Below are positions 1 to 6,924 of a stretch of DNA of 20,654 bases, in pieces. The notes under the pieces were generated by a model that was not told where the DNA came from, searched no databases, and was given only the letters and a program-made list of their open reading frames with translations. Made by a program: the position numbers and the translations under genes. The DNA comes from Prevotella sp902465605 (lineage in GTDB: Bacteria; Bacteroidota; Bacteroidia; Bacteroidales; Bacteroidaceae), in contig CABQNT010000029.1 of the NCBI GenBank assembly GCA_902465605.1, positions 1 to 20,654 of the forward strand, written 5' to 3'. How positions within the stretch are numbered: position 1 is the first letter of the stretch; every line of letters begins with the position of its first letter.

Positions 1-967
1 TCTGATTAGTTAAGATGGGAAACAGTTTGCCGTTCCGATAGGTCTTATGACTGTACTTGGCGATGATATTCTTGGGAATGTCAAGAAGCAACACATTTGT
101 TTCCACGCTTGTTTTCTGCCTTTTGGTCATAATCCACTGCTTGTCATCAAGCGTAACAATGTTGTCTGGTGTAAGGTTGGATACGTCGATATATGCCAGA
201 CCTGTGAAGCATGAAAAGATGAAAACATCCCTTACTAACTCCAAGCGTTGAATAGCGAATTCCTTGTTGGCTATCTTCATAATCTCCTCATCCGTGAGAA
301 AACCTCGATTGACCGGCTCCAAGTGAAAACGGTGGTTGAGGAAGGGGTCGTGATACAAAACTCCCATTTTTTGTCCTAATATTGTTATGGTCTTGAAAGT
401 TTTCATTGTCTTGGTTGCGGTATTGGGATTTTGCCCAACGACAGTACGAAGGTAGATATCAAATTCTCGAATAACTGTATATGTAAGCTCTGATAGTTTG
501 ATATCCGACCTTTTGTAATTCCTTTGGAGAAATTCCCTGAAGTGGCGTTCGCAGACATTATATTTTTGTAATGTTGCACTACTCGCAGAAATACCGACTT
601 GTTGTGCTATATCGGCATTGTGCTTATCAAAGAGTTGCAACAGTGTATCAATGTCTTCTTTCTTACCCAGATATTCTGATTTGATGCGCTCCAGACATAT
701 ATCGGGGTTGTCTTCTAATTTTCGATAGATACTCTGCAAGCCATTACGAATGTTGTCCAGTTCAAGATTTGTACTAAGAACGTCGGTTGTACGTCCTTTC
801 AGTTTCTCATTCTCCTTGTCCCATAGTGATTGCTCTACCGCAATTCCTGTGGAGCCAAGTGAAAGACGTTCATTATTGAGATAGATTCTCAACATTACTG
901 GTGTCTTTCCTTCCTTGTTGACATAGTTGCTTCTAAGATAGAAGGCGGTTCTAAAATTTGTCTTCAT
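1..967 (-). CDS. Tyrosine recombinase/integrase, C-terminus cut by window edge
   Basis: The reading frame opens with ATG at 965-967 and runs off the left edge after 322 residues. It has the three-part build of Bacteroidetes integrases. Residues 1-60 form an arm-site DNA-binding domain (MKTNFRTAFYLRSNY...), about 108-210 a SAM-like core-binding domain, and the catalytic domain starts near 221 (RGFLTDEEIM). The usual TGLR arginine position reads TGLA (A258), as in some conjugative-element integrases of the IntDOT type, which lack the first arginine. The beta-hairpin lysine is probably K285 (TKRQKTS). The HxxR motif and the tyrosine nucleophile lie outside the window. The gene sits beside the 3' end of a tRNA-Ser, so it probably integrates and excises an element that extends to the left. 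Start and family are clear; the kind of element (conjugative, phage or satellite) cannot be told. Confidence 0.93.
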   Translation of the reverse strand, partial: MKTNFRTAFYLRSNYVNKEGKTPVMLRIYLNNERLSLGSTGIAVEQSLWDKENEKLKGRTTDVLSTNLELDNIRNGLQSIYRKLEDNPDICLERIKSEYLGKKEDIDTLLQLFDKHNADIAQQVGISASSATLQKYNVCERHFREFLQRNYKRSDIKLSELTYTVIREFDIYLRTVVGQNPNTATKTMKTFKTITILGQKMGVLYHDPFLNHRFHLEPVNRGFLTDEEIMKIANKEFAIQRLELVRDVFIFSCFTGLAYIDVSNLTPDNIVTLDDKQWIMTKRQKTSVETNVLLLDIPKNIIAKYSHKTYRNGKLFPILTNQ

Positions 968-980
968 ACTTGTTTTTTTT

Positions 981-1230
981 AATTGTAGCCAGAAATAGAG
1001 AAATTGTAGCCAGACGGAAAGGAAATTGTAGCCAAACGTCCATTCTTTCAACTTCTGTAGCCCAGCTACAAAGTTCTACATAATTGTTTGAATAGCAGTA
1101 AAATACAAGTACTCTAAACGAACTCTCTACGAACTCTTGGCTACAATTTTTGTTTGTCTCAAAAAAATGTAGCCAGATTGTAGCCACAGGAGAGTATTTT
1201 GGGAGTATATACGACCTCTAAACGACCTCT
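981..1230. repeat. Cluster of short direct and inverted repeats beside int (candidate arm-type/att sites)
   Basis: TTGTAGCCA occurs in direct orientation at 983-991, 1004-1012, 1026-1034 and 1178-1186, as TGTAGCCA at 1168-1175, and inverted (TGGCTACAA) at 1138-1146. A 6+3+6 palindrome, TGTAGC-CCA-GCTACA, lies at 1056-1070. The first three copies are 21-22 bases apart, about two helical turns. A second motif is paired at 11-base spacing: ACGAACTCT at 1118 and 1129, ACGACCTCT at 1211 and 1222. The location between int and the tRNA end fits integrase arm sites and int promoter control; that role is inferred. Confidence 0.75.
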
Positions 1231-1334
1231 GAAAAGTAAGATTTGTATAAAACAAAAGTATCGCAACTTACTGAAGTTACGATACTTACGGATTTTTGAA
1301 GTTTTTCTCAACTCTTTTTACAGAGTACTTCACG

Positions 1335-1419
1335 CGGAGAGAGAGGGATTCGAACCCCCGGCACCTCTCAGTGCGACGGTTTTCAAGACCGTTGTAATCG
1401 ACCACTCTACCATCTCTCC
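1335..1419 (-). tRNA. tRNA-Ser, anticodon TGA
   Basis: On the minus strand, acceptor arm GGAGAGA (1413-1419) pairs with TCTCTCC (1336-1342), with discriminator G at 1335. The anticodon stem ACGGT/ACCGT closes the loop CTTGAAA, giving anticodon TGA, which reads UCA serine codons. A long variable arm (GCACTGAGAGGTGC) and the T-arm GGGGG-TTCGAAT-CCCTC complete a class II tRNA of 85 bases. CCA is not encoded. The 3' end faces the integrase, so the tRNA is the likely integration target; the att core probably lies in its 3' half. Confidence 0.95.
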
Positions 1420-1461
1420 TTGATTATCATCTGTGATGAGGTATCAGCCGAAAAGCGAGTG

Positions 1462-1469
1462 CAAAGGTA
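1462..1469 (-). promoter_or_regulatory. -7 box for tRNA-Ser
   Basis: CAAAGGTA on the plus strand reads TACCTTTG on the minus strand, a full match to the Bacteroidetes TAnnTTTG box, 43 bases upstream of the mature tRNA 5' end. The upstream TTG (CTTTTG) is only about 16 bases away, shorter than usual, so the -33 part is uncertain. Confidence 0.6.
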
Positions 1470-1746
1470 AGGGATTTCATAGAAACAAAAGAATAAAAAC
1501 AAAAAAGAATGATGTAATTAAAATTTGTTAACAATTATTGGGTGTCATGAACCTACCGCTGAATAGTCACAGGGGGTGGTAGGCGGATTCCAAAGGATTT
1601 CATCAGCAAGTGCAGAGGTTTCCTATATTTTGGCGACCTCCATGTTCTGCTTACATAGCGAAGCTCTGGCATCATGGGAAATATCGTTTGTCGCCATCAA
1701 GAATGAAACGGCGTACGAGGAGTGAGGATGAACCGCGGGTTCTCCC
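1470..1746. other. Intergenic stretch downstream of the heme operon; no gene seen
   Basis: I see no coding frame with a plausible start and composition. The AT-rich first part may be the upstream region of the tRNA promoter. A hairpin with arms CCTACC and GGTAGG lies near 1551-1578, and a short perfect one, GAACC-GCG-GGTTC, at 1730-1742 just after the hmuY-like stop. Neither has a U tract, so a terminator for the leftward operon is not clear. Confidence 0.5.
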
Positions 1747-2445
1747 CTACTCTTTTAGCTCGTCCAGGTAATAACTGATGCGGCCGCCAGAATCACCAAT
1801 TTCTGCTTCTGCGTGGTACCAACTCACAATCTGCAACTTGAAATAACGTTTGCCGTCGGCCGTGCGCACGACGTAGGTGTGAAAAGACGGAGTGTAGACG
1901 GGGGGCGGACCTAAGAAGGCAACGGCGTTGGCCAAGATAGGATTGGCACTCGTATAGGTGGTGGCCGGTCCGCTGTTGGGATCGAACCAAGGGTGTGCGT
2001 CGACGTCGAGATTGTGGGTAACGCAATGATGTATCCAGTCTTTCTTTGAGTAGGTGACCGACACGGTGGAATCATCTACCGCCCATGTCAAATTCCTGGG
2101 CAGCTGGCCCGCCGTCATCCACTTGTCATACTTGCCGTAGCCCAAGTCGGCCGCTCCTCCCTTTCCAATTCCCGACGTGCCGCTGTTGGTACGCAAACGG
2201 TGTCCGCAGAAAGCTAAGTCCCAGTCGGTACGGTGGTATTGTTCGCCCTCGCTGATATCCTGGTTGGGTGCGGTGCGGTTGAACACCTGTCCCGTACGCA
2301 GATTGAAGTACATCCAATCGTTGGTGACGCCTGTGTTGTAACCGGTGATGCGGGGCAGCGTATGTCCCGTGAACTCCTCGGCATCGTACCGCACGCACGA
2401 ACCGAGGAGGGTAAGCGTGAGAAGTAGGACTATATAATTTTTCAT
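1747..2445 (-). CDS. HmuY-like heme-binding lipoprotein
   Basis: The 232-residue protein starts with a lipoprotein signal (MKNYIVLLLTLTLLGSC, C17), so it should be anchored to a membrane, probably surface exposed. Recognisable HmuY-family stretches are NLRTGQVF near residue 49, DWDLAFCGHRLRTNSGTSG with a glycine-rich run in the middle, and a C-terminal RYFKLQIVSWYH...RISYYLDEL. In characterised HmuY proteins such as that of Porphyromonas gingivalis, this fold binds heme and hands it to the TonB-dependent receptor HmuR. Its ATG overlaps the stop of the receptor gene by four bases (ATGA), so the two are translationally coupled. The heme ligands cannot be assigned by eye; other Prevotella homologues use different residues from HmuY itself. 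Family call firm, ligand inferred. Confidence 0.87.
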   Translation of the reverse strand: MKNYIVLLLTLTLLGSCVRYDAEEFTGHTLPRITGYNTGVTNDWMYFNLRTGQVFNRTAPNQDISEGEQYHRTDWDLAFCGHRLRTNSGTSGIGKGGAADLGYGKYDKWMTAGQLPRNLTWAVDDSTVSVTYSKKDWIHHCVTHNLDVDAHPWFDPNSGPATTYTSANPILANAVAFLGPPPVYTPSFHTYVVRTADGKRYFKLQIVSWYHAEAEIGDSGGRISYYLDELKE

Positions 2446-4814
2446 CGTTTTCGTTTCAGAGATTTTACGAGTTGGTCAACTAAGAATTCCACCTGCACAT
2501 AACCGCGTGCGCCACAGGTTCCGGGCACGTTGAACAGGGTGACACCCGAACCTAAGGTACTGGGCTTGTAGTTGAAGAGGTTGTCGATACCCAAGGTCAC
2601 TTTGGCTTGGTTCCAGAACGTTTGCACCACCGACAGGTTGCAGATGACGTAGGCGGGAAGTGTGCAGCGGAAGTAAGCATCGTAACTTTTTTGTTGGCTG
2701 CCCACCCAGATGCGGTCTTGCACATCGAAGCGTTTCTCTCCCATGAAAGAAGCACTGAAGATGGCTTTCAACCGATAGTTGGGTTTGTTCAGCGTGTAGT
2801 CTAAACTGCCTGTCGCCGCATGGGGCGAGGTGGTGTTGAGCTGCAAACCCTCCAGCTTGCTGACGTTGACGTAGCTGTAAGTTCCGTTGAAGGTGAAGCG
2901 CTGCGCGAAGTTCCATTTCAAGATGGTTTCGAGTCCCACGAACCGCTGGTTGGTGAGATTGGTGTACTCAAAGTTGTACTGCAAGTCGTAGATGCGCCAC
3001 ACTCCTTCTATTTTCTTTCTGAAAAAGTTGGTGTAGGCGTTGACGTTAACAAACACCTTGCCGTCACTATACTCAGTTCCCAAGGCGATATAGTGGTTTT
3101 TCTCTGGTTTTAGCTGATCGTTTCCCCGTATCTGGAACATGCCCATGTGATCCCAATTGAAAAACAACTCCTTGATGCTGGGTGCCCGGTAACCCATGGA
3201 GTAGTTGGCCCGCAAGGCCCAATGGTCATCGGGCGAATACTTGGCTGCAATCTTTGGCATCCACATCAGTCCGAAGGCTTTTGAGAAGTTGGTGCGCACG
3301 CCCGTTGACAGCATCCAATGACTGTTCACCTGCCATTCGTCTTGCACGAAATACTCGGTTTCGTGCAAGGCGCGCGTCGTCATGCGTCGGTTCACAAAAC
3401 GGTCGCTGGTGAGATTATCGGTGACATGCTCCACGCCCAAAATCAAATCATGGTTGGGAAAGTAGTTGCTGGTGATGCTGAATCGCGGCTCGAAGATGGT
3501 GCTTCTATACACCTTCTTGCGCAAGTTCATGCGCTCGTGTCGCTTGAACCGATCGTAGAAGTCGCCGTGCAGACTTAGATGAATGCTGAACCAATTCTTG
3601 ACATCGTAGCGCAACTTCAGTCCGGCCATGTAGTCACGGCTTTGCGAGAAGTTCATGTCCTGCAACAAGTCATACGAATTCATGAAAAAAGCCGACCCAT
3701 AGAGCTGCAGCGACAAGTGCTTGGACGGTTCGTAATACAGCTTCTGCGCCACCGATAAATGTTCTTTTCCCTCTATGCCCAAGGGCGGTCGGTCGGCTGA
3801 TGAAACAAGCGTGGTGTCGTGCGGCAAGAAGGGATTGGCCTCCTTCGTATAAGTCTTGCTGTCGTGTTTGGCTTGGTACAGGTAAAAAGCATCCGACGAG
3901 CTGTACCACACATCGGTTTGCGTTGTCCACGCCCCATGTTTGGCTCCAGCCGAGAGCCACGCTTGCAGATTAGGCCGGTCGGCGTTTTTCTCGAACATGT
4001 ATGGAAAATCGGTCGGCGAAGGGTTCTTGTAGTTGTGTTGATTCATCTGTCCCCAGCGCAAGCCGGCCCTTACATCCAGCGGTCGGTCGGCTTTCTTGGA
4101 GATAAGATTGATGACTGCCCCCGATGCCCTACTGCCATAAAGGGTGCTGCTGGCTCCCTTCACGATTTCAATGCGGTCGATGGCATGCAGGTTGAATCGT
4201 TCGTAGTCCAAGTTGCCCGCCATCTCGCCCGTCATCCGCTCACCGTCTTGCAAGAACAGCACATGACGAGCATCAAGTCCCTGCATGGAGATGTCGTTGC
4301 CGAAGGCCACTTTCTGGATGTTCAGTCCCGGTGTTTCCTGCTGCAAGGCGTGCTGCAGATCGCTGTATCCCGCATCGATGAGCTGTTTTCCACCCAGGAC
4401 TTGTGTCGTCACGGGCGACAACTTGATGGGGCGTTCCGTTCGCGAACCCGTCACCACCACGTCGTGCAGATGCAAAACATCCTCATGCAGGATGATGCAC
4501 ACCACCGTGTCATGAGGTTGTATGTCGCCTTTTCGGGGAACATAGCCAATGGCCGATACTTCATAATAAAGTGTTTTAGGCGTTTCGGTACGAATGTAGG
4601 CATTGCCCAGGCGGTCGGTCACGGTATGAGTGGCGCCGGCCATGGCTCTATTGTCAGCCACGATGACAAAAGCCGCTTCGATGGGCTGCCTTGTTCCCTC
4701 TTGGTGTACGGTGAAGCGAAGGGTGCGCTGGGCCTTGACCGGGGTACAACAGAGAAAGGCGAGAAGCAGCGACTGGATAAAGAGTTTGGTGTTTACTATG
4801 TTTGTTCTAATCAT
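2442..4814 (-). CDS. TonB-dependent outer-membrane receptor, HmuR-like
   Basis: The 790-residue protein has a signal peptide ending about residue 28 (CCTPVKA), a carboxypeptidase-regulatory-like domain at about 30-112, a plug at about 117-240 (DVVVTGSRTERP, then IEIVKGASSTLYGSRASGAV) and a beta-barrel to the end. YRAP at 542-545, followed by FFNWDHMGMFQIRGNDQLKPEKN to 573, matches the FRAP/NPNL-type box of heme receptors. The expected role is energised uptake of heme through the outer membrane with TonB-ExbBD, which are not in this window. It is third in a leftward operon: 31 bases after the upstream lipoprotein and overlapping the HmuY-like gene. Cobalamin or siderophore receptors share the fold, but the heme box and the HmuY partner make heme most likely. 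Confidence 0.9.
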   Translation of the reverse strand: MIRTNIVNTKLFIQSLLLAFLCCTPVKAQRTLRFTVHQEGTRQPIEAAFVIVADNRAMAGATHTVTDRLGNAYIRTETPKTLYYEVSAIGYVPRKGDIQPHDTVVCIILHEDVLHLHDVVVTGSRTERPIKLSPVTTQVLGGKQLIDAGYSDLQHALQQETPGLNIQKVAFGNDISMQGLDARHVLFLQDGERMTGEMAGNLDYERFNLHAIDRIEIVKGASSTLYGSRASGAVINLISKKADRPLDVRAGLRWGQMNQHNYKNPSPTDFPYMFEKNADRPNLQAWLSAGAKHGAWTTQTDVWYSSSDAFYLYQAKHDSKTYTKEANPFLPHDTTLVSSADRPPLGIEGKEHLSVAQKLYYEPSKHLSLQLYGSAFFMNSYDLLQDMNFSQSRDYMAGLKLRYDVKNWFSIHLSLHGDFYDRFKRHERMNLRKKVYRSTIFEPRFSITSNYFPNHDLILGVEHVTDNLTSDRFVNRRMTTRALHETEYFVQDEWQVNSHWMLSTGVRTNFSKAFGLMWMPKIAAKYSPDDHWALRANYSMGYRAPSIKELFFNWDHMGMFQIRGNDQLKPEKNHYIALGTEYSDGKVFVNVNAYTNFFRKKIEGVWRIYDLQYNFEYTNLTNQRFVGLETILKWNFAQRFTFNGTYSYVNVSKLEGLQLNTTSPHAATGSLDYTLNKPNYRLKAIFSASFMGEKRFDVQDRIWVGSQQKSYDAYFRCTLPAYVICNLSVVQTFWNQAKVTLGIDNLFNYKPSTLGSGVTLFNVPGTCGARGYVQVEFLVDQLVKSLKRKR

Positions 4815-4845
4815 CTTTGAGGCTTACCGTTGGGCAGACCAGGAG

Positions 4846-5487
4846 CTACAGCTCACCCTTCTGCTTTTTATAAGCCACCAAATCGGCTTGGTATTGTTTC
4901 ACTTCCTCATCGTATCTATCAATGCGGTGTTTGTCCACTTTCTGCAAGAAACAATCGGAGTACACGTTCATCATGTTAAAGTTGATGTTCATGTTGATTT
5001 CGTGGGTCAACACATTGTAATATCCTTTGATGATGGCTCCCTGCTTTTGATCCAGCGGTTTACTTTCCCGATCAGCGGTTTTCGACAGTCCGTCCGTACC
5101 ATAAATCTTGACCCATCCGCTGCCTTTGTATTCTTTTTGCTCCCACGAATTTAGTGCATACAAGCGGGCTTTTGACTGAAAGTTGATGATGAACGGCATG
5201 TTGGCGACATGGAAATCAATCAGCCGAATCTCCACCTCGTCACCCTGCCAGGTGAAATTGAATTTCGTGGGGCACCCCGTTTCCAGTCGTGTCATGTCCA
5301 CGTCACCGATAAAAGTTCTTGTAGACAACACCACATTGCCTGTGAGCGTCTCCTTAGCCTGTGCGGTGTATTCGTTGCTCACCGAAGCCAACTGCAAATC
5401 GTCGTCACTGTGACAGGAAGACAGGGTTATCATCAAGATGCTGATGAGGAAGCCGAGTGGCGCAAGTTTGTGGATAAATGGATTCAT
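4846..5487 (-). CDS. Lipoprotein of unknown function, paralogue of the next gene
   Basis: The protein has 213 residues with a lipoprotein signal (ILMITLSSC, C25) followed by an acidic HSDDD stretch, typical of surface-exported Bacteroidetes lipoproteins. I cannot name the family with certainty; it resembles the uncharacterised ~200-residue Bacteroidales lipoprotein families (DUF4840/DUF4903 or calycin-like type). It is clearly homologous to the protein at 5604-6245: both have VVLST near residue 54, TRLxxGCPxKxxxTW, MPFxxNF, GxGWxKIxGTDG, GxxxKGYYNV and a charged C-terminal helix beginning VDKxR. Second gene of the heme operon, 31 bases before the receptor start. A role in heme capture or receptor assembly is inferred from position only. 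Confidence 0.8.
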   Translation of the reverse strand: MNPFIHKLAPLGFLISILMITLSSCHSDDDLQLASVSNEYTAQAKETLTGNVVLSTRTFIGDVDMTRLETGCPTKFNFTWQGDEVEIRLIDFHVANMPFIINFQSKARLYALNSWEQKEYKGSGWVKIYGTDGLSKTADRESKPLDQKQGAIIKGYYNVLTHEINMNINFNMMNVYSDCFLQKVDKHRIDRYDEEVKQYQADLVAYKKQKGEL

Positions 5488-5522
5488 CGTCTATATTTTT
5501 TGTGGTTGGAGAAATAAGGTAC

Positions 5523-5583
5523 GGGAGTTAAGGGGAGTAATGGGGGAGTTAACGGGAGTTAAGGGAATCTCCCGCCAACTCCC
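5523..5583. repeat. GGGAGTTAA short repeats with inverted partner, between the two lipoprotein genes
   Basis: GGGAGTTAA or a one-base variant occurs at 5523-5531, 5532-5540, 5543-5552 and 5554-5562. AACTCCC at 5577-5583 is the exact complement of GGGAGTT, so any of the copies can form a hairpin with it. The block sits in the 116-base gap inside the operon, where it could tune readthrough or RNA stability; no function is demonstrated. Confidence 0.7.
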
Positions 5584-5603
5584 ATTTCTACACGAGGGAC
5601 TGG

Positions 5604-6245
5604 TTATTTTCCTCCGTGTTGTTTTTCCTTCTCCTTGGCTTCTTTGAATTTTTTCATGAATTCTTGCAGCTCAGCATCATAGTTCTTGAGTCTGTTCTTG
5701 TCAACCACCTGACGACCACACTTTGCAATCATAGGCATGGTCTTGCCCATGTTGAAATCCATGGTGAACTCAATCTCGCGCGACTTTACATTGTAATATC
5801 CCTTCACCGTAGCGCCGCTGCCCTTTTTGTAATCACCTACTGGCGTTCCCGGCATGGCCAAGCAGCCGTCGGTGCCACTAATCTTCATCCAGCCATCGCC
5901 CTTCGGTGCGTCTTTGTCACCGGCTTTCACATCCTCGAGCATCGTACGACAGCCGAAGTTGACGGCAAATGGCATCGACCCAATTTTCAAGTTGTTCAAT
6001 AAAATAACGAGCACATCCTTGTCCCATGTCAGCTTGTATTTCGCCGGACATCCTTCGGGCAAACGAGTGATGTTAAAATCATTCATGAAGGCAGCCGTAG
6101 AGAGTACCACCTCGCCATTGAGATGAGCCTTGGCCAACTCGATATTAGACACTTTGGTTTCTTCTTCATCATTGTCGCACGACGAAAATCCCAGAACGGC
6201 AAACGCCATTAAACAAACTGCTGCGAAAACATTTCTCATTTTCAT
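5604..6245 (-). CDS. Lipoprotein of unknown function, first gene of heme operon
   Basis: The 213-residue protein has a lipoprotein signal (AVLGFSSC, C23) and an acidic DNDEEE stretch after the cysteine, which in this phylum favours export to the cell surface. The body shares a long series of matches with the product of 4846-5487 (VVLSTAAF, RLPEGCPAKYKLTW, MPFAVNF, GDGWMKISGTDG, GATVKGYYNV, VDKNRLKNYD), so the two arose by duplication and have since diverged widely. The C-terminus is a lysine/glutamate-rich helix ending HGGK. It is the first gene after the promoter at 6435-6465, with a 140-bp inverted-repeat element in its leader. Function unknown; association with heme uptake rests on operon position. 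Confidence 0.82.
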   Translation of the reverse strand: MKMRNVFAAVCLMAFAVLGFSSCDNDEEETKVSNIELAKAHLNGEVVLSTAAFMNDFNITRLPEGCPAKYKLTWDKDVLVILLNNLKIGSMPFAVNFGCRTMLEDVKAGDKDAPKGDGWMKISGTDGCLAMPGTPVGDYKKGSGATVKGYYNVKSREIEFTMDFNMGKTMPMIAKCGRQVVDKNRLKNYDAELQEFMKKFKEAKEKEKQHGGK

Positions 6246-6259
6246 AACGTATTAAACAC

Positions 6260-6399
6260 AGGTGAGTCCTATAAATTAGCTCGGTCTGACACATGCCTTT
6301 TCATCTTCTTGAAAGAACACAGGCAGAACAAAACGTAACCCACATCAATTTTTTATTGAATTTGAATAATTCAGGGGTGGTAATTTATAAAACCCACCT
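6260..6399. mobile_element. MITE-like element 1 (140 bp) in the heme-operon leader
   Basis: The left end AGGTGAGTCCTATAAATTA (6260-6278) is matched in inverse orientation by 6381-6399, whose reverse complement is AGGTGGGTTTTATAAATTA: 16 of 19 identical. The interior carries no gene, a TTCTT-GA-AAGAA hairpin, and CAAAACGTA at 6329-6337, also present in two other elements in this window. Flanks show no clear target duplication. Transcription from 6435 passes through the element, and its 3' edge is 15 bases upstream of the first start codon. Confidence 0.75.
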
Positions 6400-6434
6400 T
6401 AGTTTGTTAGTAAATGCTTCTTTTGATTTGCTGG

Positions 6435-6465
6435 CAAAGGTAAAGAGATTTTTAAAACGGCACAA
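6435..6465 (-). promoter_or_regulatory. Promoter of the heme/lipoprotein operon
   Basis: On the minus strand TTG (6463-6465), 20 bases, TACCTTTG (6435-6442) matches the Bacteroidetes -33/-7 consensus fully. The start point would be near 6428, giving a leader of about 180 bases that contains the inverted-repeat element at 6260-6399. I see no obvious Fur-type operator. Confidence 0.75.
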
Positions 6466-6833
6466 TCCTCATTTATATGGAAAATAAAGTAGGAAAAAGC
6501 CGCACGCCACCCTTCTATCTTCAGCCGAATGGTACCGAATCAGGTTGAGCAGGTCAACTGCAATCATCTGGTGTTGTATGACAGACAGCAAATAACATTC
6601 ACCTAACAATCTGATTCATAACAACATATAAGTAGGTTCAAACTCTTTGACTTTGGCCATCAAAGTCCATCAGTTTGGCCTCCAATTGCAAATCATTGAC
6701 AGTCCAAATACAAAGATGTTGTTTCACTCTTCCAATTTGTTATGAAAACAAAGAAAAATGATTGCTTTTGGCAACAAACAACTTTTAGAAATAAAAAACT
6801 CGTGCCCTCCTCTCCATATTTCTTTCACAAAAC
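6466..6833. other. Intergenic stretch between divergent promoters; no gene seen
   Basis: No reading frame with coding character is visible. The only structure I can point to is a perfect inverted repeat GACTTTG-GCCAT-CAAAGTC at 6649-6667, which could be a protein-binding site. The rest is AT-rich, unstructured sequence and may be decayed. Confidence 0.5.
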
Positions 6834-6864
6834 TTGTCTGTTTTATGAATAATTCCTATTTTTG
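6834..6864 (+). promoter_or_regulatory. Promoter of the ATPase gene
   Basis: TTG (6834-6836), 20 bases, TATTTTTG (6857-6864) matches the phylum consensus; the ATG at 6925 is 60 bases downstream. Confidence 0.7.
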
Positions 6865-6924
6865 CATTAACAACTACAGAAAAATGTAGATTTTCACACT
6901 TTTCCGCACTTAAAAATGTAAACG

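Noticed and set aside
981..1190. CRISPR-like array from the TTGTAGCCA copies
   Set aside because: Units are only 9 bases, spacing is irregular, one copy is inverted and no cas gene is present; integrase sites fit better.
1199..1423. Plus-strand frame of 74 residues containing REGFEPPAPLSATVF
   Set aside because: It is the antisense reading of the tRNA-Ser gene and the repeat region; this peptide is a well-known false annotation over serine tRNAs.
3819..4820. Plus-strand frame of 333 residues opposite the receptor gene
   Set aside because: It mirrors the receptor frame, has no family motifs, and the receptor has signal peptide, plug and barrel in the right order.
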